Source: Gammaproteobacteria bacterium
Lineage (GTDB): Bacteria > Pseudomonadota > Gammaproteobacteria > CAIRSR01
DNA length: 36,949 nucleotides
Assembly: GCA_963575715.1 (NCBI GenBank)
Contig: CAUYTW010000099.1
Location: 1-36,949 of the forward strand
Reading direction: 5' to 3'
The notes beneath the pieces are model-generated. The model ran no database searches and was not told where the DNA came from. It worked only from the letters and a program-made list of their open reading frames with translations. Both the position numbers and the translations under genes were made by a program. Within the stretch, counting starts at the first letter, position 1; every line of letters starts with the position of its first letter. Below, piece after piece: positions 15,319 through 24,624 of the stretch.

Positions 15319-17838
15319 CTACGGTGCCGGCGTGGCGCTGACCTCGTTCGACCACGCGCTCGTACCGCCGGCGTTGACAGCGGCCATAGTAAAGAAATAA
15401 GTCGTGCCGTTGGTCAATCCAGTAATCACCACGCTGGTTGCAGTAACTCCGGTTTTTACCGGAGTCGGGGCTTCCGCGCTCGCTGTTGTTCCCTGAAAAA
15501 CTTGATAACTTGTGGCACCGGTCACCGCTGTCCATTTCAGCGTCACTTTGCCGTTGCCCTTGACCACGCTAATGGTGGGCGGCATTGGCACAACGGTATA
15601 AGTCCGAATGAATTGGTTATTGGTTTCATTGGATTCAGCGATTTCACACCAGCTATCGACGAAGGCGCGTAGTGTCCGTGGCCCGCCAGTAGTATCTGCC
15701 TTCAAGGTGAACGTGAAGTCACGGTGCTGGCCCGCCGCTAGGATGCCAATCTCCTTCCAGGCGTCGCCCTCCCAGCCACACTTTTGTGTTGTGGGTTGAT
15801 TAGCCCAGATATCCAGAAAGCCACCCGCCGCTTCTGTGATGCCCTGATTGGCAACGGTAACGAGAATGTCAAAATTGCCTGTGTTCAGGTTGACGGGACG
15901 CCAGGAAAGGCTAGTAATCACGAAATCAATTTGACGTGTCCTGGGCGTAGCGCTGACTTCGTTTGACAGCGGACTGGTACCAGCCGCGTTGACAGCGGCT
16001 ATCTTGAAAAAATATTTCGTGCCGTTGGTCAATCCGGTAATCACCACGCTGGTTCCAGTGACGCCAGTTTTTACTGGAGTCGTGGATTCACCGCTTGCTG
16101 TCGCTCCCTGAAAAACTTTGTAACTCGCAGCTCCCTCCACCGTTGCCCAGTTCAGCGTCACCTGAGAATAGCCCACGACCGCGACGGCAAGCACCGGCGC
16201 TGCCGGACGCGCCAGGAAGTTCGCGGTCGTTGTTTTGTTTGTGTCCATGATTACGACGCAGGAAGTGCTGGTTACGGTGCAGGCACCGGACCATTTCTTG
16301 AAAATCGACCCCGTGCTCGGTGTCGCCTTCAGCGTCACGTTGGTTCCCGGTGCGTAGTTTTCGCTGCAATCCGTGCCGCAAGTAATTCCCGCCGGAGTGC
16401 TGCTTACCGTGCCATTGCCAGATTTGACCACGTTTAGGGAATACACTGATGGATCGAAGGTCGCGGTCACGGTCGTGGTTGCGTTCATCGTTACCGTGCA
16501 GGTGCCCGTTCCTGAGCAGCCGCCGCCGCTCCAGCCCGCGAAGGTCGATCCGGTTTCCGCTGTCGCGGTCAGCGTTACGCTCGTGCCGTTAGCATAATTC
16601 TCGCTGCAATCACTACCACAATTTATTCCTGTCGGATTGCTGGTTACGGTTCCACTCCCCGTGCCCAGCTTGGCGATATTCAAATTAAAAGCCAAAAAAT
16701 CAAATGACTGTCCAGCGCGCACGAGGCGCACCTGGAACGCGCCATTCTTATCGTCGTCGTGGGCGTTACCATCGTAGAAATAGACGTCCCACGCGTCATC
16801 CGAATCGTAGGCGAAGGCCGAAGCCGACCAAAAATACTCACTCGGAGTGTTGGGAAAATAGTTGACATCAATACTGGGATCAAAACTACTATAATCAACC
16901 AGTGATATCAGTTCTTTGATATTGGGCAGACGCCAGTCGCTGTAATTGGCCAGTGTTGAATTTTTAGCTGCTACCAGGGCTTTTGACCAGGCCATGGAAG
17001 AAACAGTACCGGTACAGGTCCCGGCAATGTAAGTCTGCCCTACGCTGCACGCGGCCCACATTAGTCCAGTGCAGCCATCCGTGACGGTTCCGTCCAGATT
17101 GTCAGTCAAATTGCCAATACACTGTCCAGCGCGCACGAGGCGCACCTGGAACGCGTTACTCTTATCGTCGCCGTAGGCGTAACCATAGCCGAAATTGACG
17201 TACCACGCGCCATCTGAATCGTAGGCGCCGGCCGAAGCCGACCAAAAACCCGACGCGAGCGTATTTGGAAAATAAGTAAGGTTAATGGTGGGACCAGGAT
17301 AGCCAATTCCATAATGCACAATGCCGGTCAGTTCCTTAATGGTGGGTAAACGCCAATCGTTGAAGCCGCACAAGCCAGTGGCATTGACAGCGGTGACAAG
17401 CGAGCCGGTGTCGTCCCAGGTATAGGTGTTGTACTTGTCACGGACACCGCCATCGTTGGTTTTTACTTCCCAAAGAAAACCAGTGACGTTGTCGCGGGTG
17501 CAGGCCCAATCTTTGGGACCGGTACCAAGAACAGCGGAGGCGGGAAGCTCGCTGCCGTCGTTAGCAATTTTTGTGAAATCAAAACCAGCCGCACCAGCAC
17601 CGATTTTGGTGAGTTGACCGGCGGCGGCAGCAGCATCGCGCCCGTAGCGGCCATCCTGGCGTGGATTGACGGCGCTGTCACCGCTGGTCGCGGCGGTGCA
17701 GGTACCCCAAATACCACCGTCATCCTGGCATTGAGTGATGCCAGTATCGTTCAGAGCACCGAGGGTGCCGACGGCGGAGGAAATGCCTGGAAGGGTCAAA
17801 AGGCAAATAAAAACTAAGTGTGATAGTAAGGAAAACAT
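15319..17838 (-). CDS. Secreted multidomain protein with two DUF1566 (Lcl) domains, Cys-repeats, Fn3 and CARDB; probable DGR target
   Basis: An 839-residue exported protein. The signal peptide MFSLLSHLVFICLL ends near Ala22. DUF1566/Lcl domains lie at about residues 100-240 and 245-377, each closing FQVRLVRAGQ. Two glycine/Cys repeat domains (about 386-540) contain CGSDCSENYA and CGTDCSENYA. Then come Fn3 (about 541-633), CARDB (about 634-746) and a second Fn3 to the end. The set suggests a cell-surface binding protein. I chose ATG 17838 because GGAG sits 8 bases upstream and a signal peptide follows; the longer frame to 18042 is repeat DNA. Each DUF1566 domain contains a 129-bp segment with DGR-type variation. 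The DUF1566 fold is, as I recall, among known DGR targets. Confidence 0.85.
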   Translation of the reverse strand: MFSLLSHLVFICLLTLPGISSAVGTLGALNDTGITQCQDDGGIWGTCTAATSGDSAVNPRQDGRYGRDAAAAAGQLTKIGAGAAGFDFTKIANDGSELPASAVLGTGPKDWACTRDNVTGFLWEVKTNDGGVRDKYNTYTWDDTGSLVTAVNATGLCGFNDWRLPTIKELTGIVHYGIGYPGPTINLTYFPNTLASGFWSASAGAYDSDGAWYVNFGYGYAYGDDKSNAFQVRLVRAGQCIGNLTDNLDGTVTDGCTGLMWAACSVGQTYIAGTCTGTVSSMAWSKALVAAKNSTLANYSDWRLPNIKELISLVDYSSFDPSIDVNYFPNTPSEYFWSASAFAYDSDDAWDVYFYDGNAHDDDKNGAFQVRLVRAGQSFDFLAFNLNIAKLGTGSGTVTSNPTGINCGSDCSENYANGTSVTLTATAETGSTFAGWSGGGCSGTGTCTVTMNATTTVTATFDPSVYSLNVVKSGNGTVSSTPAGITCGTDCSENYAPGTNVTLKATPSTGSIFKKWSGACTVTSTSCVVIMDTNKTTTANFLARPAAPVLAVAVVGYSQVTLNWATVEGAASYKVFQGATASGESTTPVKTGVTGTSVVITGLTNGTKYFFKIAAVNAAGTSPLSNEVSATPRTRQIDFVITSLSWRPVNLNTGNFDILVTVANQGITEAAGGFLDIWANQPTTQKCGWEGDAWKEIGILAAGQHRDFTFTLKADTTGGPRTLRAFVDSWCEIAESNETNNQFIRTYTVVPMPPTISVVKGNGKVTLKWTAVTGATSYQVFQGTTASAEAPTPVKTGVTATSVVITGLTNGTTYFFTMAAVNAGGTSAWSNEVSATPAP
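16708..16836 (-). other. Putative DGR variable region 2
   Basis: Codons 335-377 of the DUF1566 protein. It aligns without gaps to the copy at 17122-17250 and is identical except at 17 bases. Variable codons here are TAT, TTC, GAC, GAC, TAT, TAC, GAT, AAC, CAC, GAC, AAT and GGC. The 3' part, GCGTTCCAGGTGCGCCTCGT and beyond to GGACAG, is identical and GC-rich, like an IMH. Sequence outside the segment differs at third positions too. Confidence 0.7.
17122..17250 (-). other. Putative DGR variable region 1
   Basis: Codons 197-239 of the same protein. Variable codons are GGT, GGC, GGC, TAC, AAT, GGC, TAT, TAC, TAC, GGC, AGT and AAC, in the same order as those of region 2. In every pair the third base is the same, so each could derive from an AAY template codon. 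The only other change is TCA against TCG at Ser208/Ser346. Confidence 0.7.
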
Positions 17839-17929
17839 AAAGTATCTCCAGAACATAGCTATTGTGGAAATTACGCTAACTTTAATCATTCTATACGAAG
17901 TGAAGTCGCAGAATCCATCTACATAGATT

Positions 17930-18165
17930 CTGCGTTCTGCGACTGCGCGCAGAATGACACGGGCGCTAACGCGTCCTCCGCGCAGAATGACAGAAAAAAA
18001 CTCAATCCTGTTAGGAGTTACGCAGTTGAAAAATAGGTTCAAAATTTTCAGTCAGTTACATCAGATACCTATCTGATGACTTTCCATGGAAATCAAACGA
18101 TTAAAATTCAACTGCGTAACTCCTATCCTGTATAGAGTTACAAATTCAACTGCGTAACTCCTAAA
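17930..18165 (+). repeat. Dispersed intergenic repeat, interrupted copy
   Basis: The repeat reads ATTCTGCG...CTGCGCGCAGAATG, GGCGCTAACGCGTCCTCCGC, GCAGAATGACAG, an A-run, CTCAATCCTG, then (after an inserted MITE) TATAGAGTTACAAATTCAAC and TGCGTAACTCCTAA. An uninterrupted copy lies at 29321-29416 in reverse and a 3'-truncated copy at 18268-18332. It lies directly upstream of the DUF1566 gene. The remaining DNA to 18267 holds CCCCTCTCCCTTTGGGAGAG, a short palindrome, and no gene. Confidence 0.75.
18012..18125. mobile_element. 114-bp MITE with 19-bp TIRs and target duplication
   Basis: TAGGAGTTACGCAGTTGAA (18012-18030) and its exact inverse (18107-18125) flank 76 bases that include a perfect hairpin ATCAGATA-CC-TATCTGAT (18060-18077). 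TCCTGT occurs on both sides (18006-18011 and 18126-18131), extendable to ATCCTGT. The empty site CTCAATCCTGTATAGAG is preserved in the copy at 29347-29363, read in reverse. There is no coding capacity, so it would have moved in trans. Confidence 0.8.
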
Positions 18166-18267
18166 CCTAATTAACTCAAGTTGCTAACTATTTGCCTTTC
18201 TCCCCTCTCCCTTTGGGAGAGGGGCTATTTGGTTATCCACCATAATAGGTAGCAACTTGGATTACTT

Positions 18268-18332
18268 ATAGAAATTCTGCGTTCTGCGACTGCGCGCAGA
18301 ATGGCACGGGCGCTAACGCGTCCTCCGCGCCT
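18268..18332 (+). repeat. Truncated dispersed repeat reaching into the Rpn gene
   Basis: It carries the ATTCTGCGTTCTGCGACTGC to CGTCCTCCGCGC part of the dispersed repeat and breaks off at 18330. The last codons and stop of the neighbouring Rpn gene (ARRTR, TAG at 18313-18315) are read from it, so it arrived at or in the 3' end of that gene. Confidence 0.7.
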
Positions 18333-19362
18333 TGATGCGTTTAATTTCGGCCAGAGCCGTTTCTTTTTCACGTAGTGCGAATTCCTTTTCTAGCATGGCT
18401 TGATTTTCACGCTGAAGGGCTGTTTCCTTCTCTTTCATAGCTGCTTCTTTCTCTTTCATAGCTGCTTCTTTCTCTTTCATAGCTGTTTCCTTTTCTTTTA
18501 TAGCTGCTTCCTTTTCTTTCATAGCTGTTTCTTTTTCTTTTATAGCTGCTTCCTTTTCTTGCAAAGCTTGATTTTCACGCTCAAGGGCTGCTTCCTTTTC
18601 CTTTAACGCTGCCTGTTCGCGCAATAACGCATGAAGTTTTTCTCTCCGCTCTTCATCCATTTCTCTCTGTATCGTTTTCTGCTCACGCAGGTAGTTCTGA
18701 CGAGCCTGATAGGCATGATAATTACGCTCCTTTTCGGAAAATTGACGCAAGGTGGTCATCGCCTGTTTCATCTCCAGGGTAGTCATCCAGTCGGGTAGTT
18801 CATCATCATCGAATTGTTCCGCTTTGTTAAAAAATTGCAACCAACGCTCTTGTTCATTTTTTACCACGCTTGCCTTGAATTTATTCAGTTCCAGCAACCA
18901 GATTCCACCATGATTCAACAATGTTCGACCTTTTGTATCGCGGAGCAGGTGACAAGCATGGATGTAGTCATTATCGGTTGCAATTAAATTTTCAGCCAGC
19001 AGCCAGATGGAATAGGTTGGTTTTAGCAGGCCATAATCATCGCCGCTTAGAAGCTGCTTGCTGTAAATATCCGCCCAAGTATAAAGAATTCTGGCTAGCA
19101 GCGAGCTGTGGCTAATCATCTGGATTTCAATTTGATATATTTGTTTCCGCTCATCCCTAGCTTTGACATCGACGATGCTGAGTTTATCGTCAAGAAATTC
19201 CTTTTCGTTATAGGGATTAAGGATTTCAACGGTGGTGATTGGAGCAGCTAGGTCACCTGCGAGGATGGCGTTGAGAAAATGCGCAAGAAGGTTGCGATTT
19301 TTCCGCGAGCCAAGCAGCGCCTTAAAGACACAATCAATTTTTGGATCTATTCTGTGTTTCAT
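18313..19362 (-). CDS. Rpn-family PD-(D/E)XK putative transposase/nuclease with coiled-coil tail
   Basis: A 349-residue protein. The N-terminal domain (residues 1-200) has DPKIDCVFKALLGS, FLNAIL, and the nuclease core LSIVDVKARDERKQIYQIEIQ, with Asp65, Glu79 and Gln81 in the D...ExQ pattern of the Rpn/transposase_31 group. These proteins promote RecA-independent recombination in E. coli. Residues about 220-335 are an extreme coiled coil built of 7-residue units (KEKEAAM and KEKETAM types). The last five residues come from a dispersed repeat, so the original C-terminus may have been different. The start ATG at 19362 has no strong ribosome site. It stands alone between repeat DNA and a GNAT gene, typical of accessory genes. 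Confidence 0.82.
   Translation of the reverse strand: MKHRIDPKIDCVFKALLGSRKNRNLLAHFLNAILAGDLAAPITTVEILNPYNEKEFLDDKLSIVDVKARDERKQIYQIEIQMISHSSLLARILYTWADIYSKQLLSGDDYGLLKPTYSIWLLAENLIATDNDYIHACHLLRDTKGRTLLNHGGIWLLELNKFKASVVKNEQERWLQFFNKAEQFDDDELPDWMTTLEMKQAMTTLRQFSEKERNYHAYQARQNYLREQKTIQREMDEERREKLHALLREQAALKEKEAALERENQALQEKEAAIKEKETAMKEKEAAIKEKETAMKEKEAAMKEKEAAMKEKETALQRENQAMLEKEFALREKETALAEIKRIKARRTR
18419..18565 (-). repeat. 21-bp tandem repeat inside the Rpn gene
   Basis: About seven 21-base units (AGCTGCTTCTTTCTCTTTCAT on the plus strand lacks only minor changes) encode the heptads of the coiled coil. Two adjacent units are identical and others differ at C/T positions, pointing to recent expansion by slippage. 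Because the unit is 21 bases, length changes keep frame and add one heptad each. Confidence 0.85.
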
Positions 19363-19488
19363 AAATTTTTTGTTTTATCTATGGAATGATTGACAATTTT
19401 GTTTTCTTAAAATTGAGGGTGTAAAATGTTCTTTATCACAAAAAACAAGTTCAGACAAGATTGATGGAAATAATTTTCAAAATCGATT

Positions 19489-19956
19489 TTAATTGAATAG
19501 GGTGCTACTAATTAATTTACTCATGCGCAAGGCGGCAATTCCGTCATCGTAATAATCGAGAACACGTCCAATTTTATGGTAATCAGCGCGATGGTAAAGG
19601 TTCTGGGCACTGTCGTTGTCTTCCCTCACTTCCAAGACCATGCTTGTTCGACCATAATCACGGGCGGCAAGCTCGCCGGCGTTCAACAACGCGCGCCCGA
19701 TGCCTTGTCCGCGCGCAGACTGATCCACAACGATTGAGTAAAGATATGCTTTACTGCTATTGCGACGGTAAAGTATCACCACATTTCCTATCAATGTGTT
19801 TGTTCCTTCCGCAACCAACAAGTCTGCGTGTCCATGCCGTAGTAAGTACAAAAAACCGCGTCGGCTGATGCGATCTCCGTGAAACCAACTCTCTAAGCGG
19901 AGCAGTTCGTTAAGGTCGCAGCGACGGGCGCGACGGATCAGGTAGTGATTAGACAT
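19489..19956 (-). CDS. GNAT-family N-acetyltransferase (RimI-like)
   Basis: A 155-residue acetyl-CoA-dependent acetyltransferase. The pyrophosphate-binding motif is RGQGIGRALL (about residues 83-92), after the strand AYLYSIVVDQSA. A conserved tail strand with SMVLEVREDNDSAQNLYHRA resembles RimI, where Asn-x-x-Ala-x-x-x-Tyr shapes the active site. The substrate may be a protein N-terminus, but this is not provable here. It is divergent from the chemoreceptor gene, with a 236-base gap. Confidence 0.8.
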   Translation of the reverse strand: MSNHYLIRRARRCDLNELLRLESWFHGDRISRRGFLYLLRHGHADLLVAEGTNTLIGNVVILYRRNSSKAYLYSIVVDQSARGQGIGRALLNAGELAARDYGRTSMVLEVREDNDSAQNLYHRADYHKIGRVLDYYDDGIAALRMSKLISSTLFN

Positions 19957-20010
19957 GATTTGATCTGAATAATTGTTGAATAATTTTATTAAGAAATAAC
20001 CGTGTTTGTC

Positions 20011-20045
20011 GTCTCCATCCTAGTTTGATACCCTATAATGGAGAC
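20011..20045. promoter_or_regulatory. Inverted repeat over a TATAAT box
   Basis: GTCTCCAT (20011-20018) and ATGGAGAC (20038-20045) flank a perfect TATAAT (20034-20039) in the divergent GNAT/chemoreceptor gap. No good -35 box at 17 bases is seen. It could be an operator over a -10 element or a chance palindrome. Confidence 0.3.
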
Positions 20046-20192
20046 AAAAAATTGCAAATAACGTTATGATATACTTAATAATGGTAGTTTATCATTTTAA
20101 CGTTCATTGTAATCCACCCTGATTTAGTTAACGCTAAAAATGGTTAAAATAAAATTAGGATTTGAATTTCATACTTTTTCAAGGAATTTATT

Positions 20193-22148
20193 ATGTTTCA
20201 ACGCATAAAAATAGGTACAAGGCTCTGGGGGGGATTTGGTCTGGTATTGATATTGTTCGCTGTGGTGATTGGCATCGGAGTGAACAGCATGATCAATCTC
20301 GATGAGACCATCGATAAAATAGTTAATGACCGCTACCCAAAAACGGTACTGGCCAACGATGTCATCCATCAGGTTAATTTTGTTGCCCGTAAGATTCGAA
20401 ATATTTTACTAATGAAGGACCATGAGAAGGAAAAACCGGAGCTAGAAGGTATTTTTGAGGCACGTCGAATCATTAGCGAAAAACTGGACGCGCTGGAAAA
20501 AACCGTGGTATCCGAAAAGGGCAAGGAACTGTTGTCCAATATTCGTGGTAATCGCAAAGCGTATCTTGTCCTTCAGGAACGCTTTTTGGAAATGGTTAAG
20601 GATAACCTTTGGGATGAAGGAACAAAATTGGCGCTTAACGATTTGAGGTCCGTGCAAGAAACCTACAGGAAGAGCGTTGAGGCACTGATCGCTTATCAAG
20701 GAAAATTGATGGAACAGGAAGGAACAAACGCTCTGGAACTTGAAAAACAATCAATTACCTTAGTGCTGTTACTTGGAGGGGTTTCATTGGCATTGACCAT
20801 GGGCCTGGCGTTGTGGATCGGATTAAGTGTAACCAGGCCACTGAGCAAGACCGTTGACCTCATCAGTCGCATTGGACGCGGAGACATTCCCGATCCGGTG
20901 CAGGAAACCTGGCCGGGAGAATTCGATGTCGTTCGAGAAAGCATCAATAACGCCGGAGTTTCCGTTCATACTCTCATTGCTGACGTTCGCACCCTCACCC
21001 AAGCGGGAGCTGAGGGAAATTTGATGGTGCGCGCCGACGCCAGCCGTCATCAAGGTGATTACCAACGCATTGTGGATGGATTCAACGCCACGCTCAACGC
21101 GGTGGTCGCGCCGGTCACCGAGGTGATGCGTGTCATGGCAGCAGTCGAAAAAGGTATCCTCGATCAACAGATTGCCAGCGAGTACCAGGGTATGCTGGGT
21201 CAACTGCGTGATTCGGTCAACAACACCGTCGCCCAACTCGGGCACACCATTGAGGAAGTGACTCGCACAAGTGGTGAATTGGCCAACGCTGCCTCGCAGG
21301 TCGAAGCTACTGCCCAGGCATTAAGTCAGGCTACCAGCGAGCAGGCGGCCAGCGTCGAAGAGACCAGTGCTGCCGTGGAAGAAATGAGCGCCTCCATCAC
21401 TCAAAATGCCGATAACGCCCTGGTTACCAACACCCGTGCGATTCAAGCGGCCACCGAGGCCAGTGAAGGCGGTACCGCAGTGACCGCAACAGTTGCGGCC
21501 ATGAAACAGATTGCCACTAAAATTGGGATCATCGATGACATTGCCTACCAGACCAATCTACTTGCCTTGAACGCCGCCATTGAGGCGGCGCGCGCTGGAG
21601 AGCATGGCAAGGGCTTCGCAGTGGTGGCCGCCGAGGTGCGTAAGCTCGCCGAGCGCAGTCAGGTCGCAGCCCAAGAGATCGGTGAATTGGCAATCAGCAG
21701 CGTGGCGCTTGCTGAGAAAGCAGGAACCCTGCTAGGTCAAATTGTCCCCGCGATCACCACTACCTCGGATTTAGTCCAAGAGATCGCGGCGGCTTCTAAG
21801 GAACAATCGGGCGGTGTTAGTCAAATCAACACTGCCATGGGTCAGTTGTCGCAACTCACTCAGACCAACGCCAGCTCCGCCGAACAACTCGCAGCGACCG
21901 CCGAAGAATTGGGTGCCCAAGTTACTCAACTTCAGGATTTGGTCGGCTTCTTTCAGATCACCGAACAAACAAACGTCCGCCGGGGAACCACCACGCAACG
22001 TGCTGAACCCAACAAGAAGGCTCAAAGTCATTCACTACGTCCAAACGTCTCTCCCCGGCTGCTCGCCCGTGCGCAAGGGATAGTGAAAGGCAAGCCCGAG
22101 GCGAAAGGAAAATCAACCGTTACCATGGACAACTTTGAGGAATTTTGA
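20193..22148 (+). CDS. Methyl-accepting chemotaxis protein
   Basis: A 651-residue chemoreceptor. TM1 is at about residues 12-33 and TM2 at about 184-208, with a helical four-helix-bundle-type periplasmic domain of about 150 residues between them. A HAMP domain follows (about 209-262), then a linker with a second HAMP-like helical stretch. The cytoplasmic signalling hairpin has its tip [20 protein letters not shown] and [20 protein letters not shown]. Methylation-type Gln/Glu-rich helices flank it. No NWETF-type CheR tether ends the protein. AAGGA lies eight bases before the ATG. It sits 52 bases before a cheW gene, an obvious functional pair. The ligand is unknown. Confidence 0.93.
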   Translation: MFQRIKIGTRLWGGFGLVLILFAVVIGIGVNSMINLDETIDKIVNDRYPKTVLANDVIHQVNFVARKIRNILLMKDHEKEKPELEGIFEARRIISEKLDALEKTVVSEKGKELLSNIRGNRKAYLVLQERFLEMVKDNLWDEGTKLALNDLRSVQETYRKSVEALIAYQGKLMEQEGTNALELEKQSITLVLLLGGVSLALTMGLALWIGLSVTRPLSKTVDLISRIGRGDIPDPVQETWPGEFDVVRESINNAGVSVHTLIADVRTLTQAGAEGNLMVRADASRHQGDYQRIVDGFNATLNAVVAPVTEVMRVMAAVEKGILDQQIASEYQGMLGQLRDSVNNTVAQLGHTIEEVTRTSGELANAASQVEATAQALSQATSEQAASVEETSAAVEEMSASITQNADNALVTNTRAIQAATEASEGGTAVTATVAAMKQIATKIGIIDDIAYQTNLLALNAAIEAARAGEHGKGFAVVAAEVRKLAERSQVAAQEIGELAISSVALAEKAGTLLGQIVPAITTTSDLVQEIAAASKEQSGGVSQINTAMGQLSQLTQTNASSAEQLAATAEELGAQVTQLQDLVGFFQITEQTNVRRGTTTQRAEPNKKAQSHSLRPNVSPRLLARAQGIVKGKPEAKGKSTVTMDNFEEF

Positions 22149-22200
22149 GTATCAGCAATCGCTGTTGTTAATTTCATAGTTTTTTAGCGAGACGATAATC

Positions 22201-22752
22201 ATGCATCACTTAACCAAATCCGGGTCCAGTTTACCAACCAAAGGTGGAACGTTAGCTACGCAGGCCGCCGCGTTCGCGGTCGAGATTCAACAGTATCTAA
22301 GTTTTGTTGTCGCCGGCGAGACCTACGCTATTGGAATTCTCGATGTAAAGGAAATTCTTGAATACGTTGGAGTGGGACGAGTGCCGATGATGCCGCCGAC
22401 CATTCGTGGAATCATTAATTTACGTGGCAAAGTAGTTCCTGTGATCGACCTTGGGGTGCGTTTTGGCGGTATGCCTACTGAACCCTCGCGGCGTACCTGC
22501 ATTGTGATTGTCGAAGTCGAAACCAACGGTGAACGACACGATATGGGGGTAATGGTGGACGCGGTCAACGAGGTGCTTGATATCTCCTCGGAAAACATCG
22601 AACCGCCGCCCACTTTCGGCACAACCATCCGTACCGATTTCATTCGAGGCATGGGGCGGGTGGGTGAACGTTTTGTCATCCTGCTGGATGTGAAAATGGT
22701 ACTGTCGGTGGAAGAACTATCTCAAATCCACGCATTAATGTCGGCACACTAA
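22201..22752 (+). CDS. cheW: Chemotaxis coupling protein CheW
   Basis: A 183-residue CheW-domain protein linking receptors to the CheA kinase. After a 30-residue variable N-terminus come YLSFVVAGETYAIGILDVKE, VPMMPPTIRGIINLRGKVVP, VIDLGVRF and VMVDAVNEVLDI, the standard order of the two beta-barrel subdomains. It follows the chemoreceptor gene and is probably cotranscribed with it. No cheA, cheY or cheB is in the window, so it serves a system encoded elsewhere. Confidence 0.93.
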   Translation: MHHLTKSGSSLPTKGGTLATQAAAFAVEIQQYLSFVVAGETYAIGILDVKEILEYVGVGRVPMMPPTIRGIINLRGKVVPVIDLGVRFGGMPTEPSRRTCIVIVEVETNGERHDMGVMVDAVNEVLDISSENIEPPPTFGTTIRTDFIRGMGRVGERFVILLDVKMVLSVEELSQIHALMSAH

Positions 22753-22805
22753 CAATTTGATGCCCTAGCACTTTTTTCGAGATAGCTTTATTAAAGGTAA
22801 TTCTC

Positions 22806-24602
22806 TTGAAGCATTTTCTGGAAAATTTACTGACTGTCGCCTTGGCGCAATTACGAATCGAAGGGTGGTTGCCACCTCCGGGCGATGATACGCACACGGT
22901 GGTTGTGGAACGCACCCGAGATCGCGTCCATGGAGATTTTGCGAGCAATTTGGCGCTAACCCTGGCAAAACAGGCCAAACGAAAACCGCGCGAGCTGGCT
23001 GATGCGCTGCGTGCGCGACTGCCATCCGATCCACGACTGGATCGCGTGGAAGTGGCTGGGCCGGGCTTTCTAAATTTTTTTCTGACCTCACGCGCTTATC
23101 AGGATGTAGTGGCGCATATCCTGGAGGAAGGAAAAAACTTTGGGCGGTTAAACCTCGGGGCTGGTCGCCTGGCCCAGGTTGAATTTGTCTCCGCCAATCC
23201 TACTGGCCCATTGCATGTTGGACACGGACGCGGCGCGGCTTATGGTGCAGCAGTCGCCGATTTGCTGGCGGCGGTGGGCTTCCGCGTGCAGCGGGAATAC
23301 TACGTTAATGATGCTGGTCGCCAGATGGATATCCTGGCAATCAGTGTCTGGTTGCGTTATCTAGAACTGTGCGGCGAAACTTTGCGCTTTCCCAGCAATG
23401 GTTATCAGGGCAACTATGTCTGGGACATCGCGGCGACGCTCCATCGAACCCATGGAGAGGATCTGCGGATTGCTGCCGAGGTGGTCTTCACCGGGGTACC
23501 CGAGGATGCCGCGAACGCGGAAGAGCGCGCTGCGGGAATTGGACCAAACGGAGACATGGAAACCCATGTTGACGGCCTGATCAGTCGAGCCAAGCATTTG
23601 TTGGGAGACAAAATTTATCGAATGCTGTTTGACCTGGGACTCAACACCATCCTGAATGATATCCGTGATGACCTTGCCCATTTTGGGGTTTATTATGACA
23701 AGTGGTATTCAGAACGTTCGCTAATGGAAAGCGGCAAGGTAGAAGAGGTAATCAATCGTCTGAAGGATGCCGGGTATCTTTACCTCAAAGATGGTGCCTG
23801 GTGGTTTCGGTCAAGTGACTTTGGCGATGAGAAAGATCGGGTGGTGGTGCGCGAAAATGGTCAGATTACTTATTTTGCCTCCGATATCGCCTATCACATA
23901 GACAAAATGGCGCGGGGTTTTGAGTGGATTGTCGATATTTGGGGTGCCGATCACCACGGTTATGTACCACGAGTCAAGGCGGCGCTTGCCGCTCTTGGTA
24001 ATGACGCAGAGAAGCTGCATGTCCTTTTAGTGCAATTCGCCATTCTTTATAAAAATGGCGAAAAAATGCGCATGTCCACTCGTAGCGGTGAATTCGTGAC
24101 TCTGCGCGAGCTACGCAAGGAAGTCGGCAAGGATGCGGCGCGTTTTTTTTATGTACTCCGTTCTTCGGAGCAACACATGGATTTCGATTTAGATTTGGCC
24201 AAATCCCAGTCCAATGATAATCCCGTGTACTATTGCCAATATGCCCATGCTCGGGTGCGAAGCGTTTTTCGGACTTTGACTGAAAAGCGGCTTTCCTGGG
24301 AGCGCGCCGCTGCCGTGGCGCACCTGCCACGTCTTACCGAAAACCACGAGCAGGCGTTGATGACAACCCTGTCGCGCTATTCGGAAATGCTGGCAGGGGC
24401 GGCGCTTAACCATGCGCCACATTTGCTCGCCAACTATTTACGTGAGCTGGCCACCGACTTTCATACCTATTACAACGCCCACCTTTTCCTCGTGGAGGAT
24501 GCAGAACTGCGCGCTGCTCGTTTGGCGCTCATCGAAGCTACCCGCCAAGTTCTCTCCAATGGGCTGGAATTGTTGGGAGTCTCTGCTCCCGATACCATGT
24601 AA
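22806..24602 (+). CDS. argS: Arginyl-tRNA synthetase
   Basis: A 598-residue class I synthetase that charges tRNA-Arg. Residues 1-110 form the Arg-specific N-terminal domain. The HIGH-type motif is in [19 protein letters not shown] and the KMSK counterpart in [11 protein letters not shown]. The anticodon-binding helical domain closes with the family ending [14 protein letters not shown]. The start is TTG at 22806 with AAAGG about ten bases upstream; no ATG is suitably placed and the N-terminus [12 protein letters not shown] matches the family. The SPOR gene follows after a hairpin cassette, an order also seen in pseudomonads. Confidence 0.95.
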   Translation: MKHFLENLLTVALAQLRIEGWLPPPGDDTHTVVVERTRDRVHGDFASNLALTLAKQAKRKPRELADALRARLPSDPRLDRVEVAGPGFLNFFLTSRAYQDVVAHILEEGKNFGRLNLGAGRLAQVEFVSANPTGPLHVGHGRGAAYGAAVADLLAAVGFRVQREYYVNDAGRQMDILAISVWLRYLELCGETLRFPSNGYQGNYVWDIAATLHRTHGEDLRIAAEVVFTGVPEDAANAEERAAGIGPNGDMETHVDGLISRAKHLLGDKIYRMLFDLGLNTILNDIRDDLAHFGVYYDKWYSERSLMESGKVEEVINRLKDAGYLYLKDGAWWFRSSDFGDEKDRVVVRENGQITYFASDIAYHIDKMARGFEWIVDIWGADHHGYVPRVKAALAALGNDAEKLHVLLVQFAILYKNGEKMRMSTRSGEFVTLRELRKEVGKDAARFFYVLRSSEQHMDFDLDLAKSQSNDNPVYYCQYAHARVRSVFRTLTEKRLSWERAAAVAHLPRLTENHEQALMTTLSRYSEMLAGAALNHAPHLLANYLRELATDFHTYYNAHLFLVEDAELRAARLALIEATRQVLSNGLELLGVSAPDTM

Positions 24603-24624
24603 TAACCGTCACTAGGCCCATAAG

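Noticed and set aside
17839-18042. Longer start for the DUF1566 protein
   Set aside because: The added 68 residues are encoded by dispersed repeat DNA, and GGAG plus a signal peptide point to ATG 17838.
1-18565. CRISPR array candidates at the 15-bp and 21-bp repeats
   Set aside because: The units are contiguous without spacers and lie in coding frames.
18400-18606. Phe/Ser-rich ORF on the plus strand
   Set aside because: Complement of the heptad-repeat tail of the Rpn gene.
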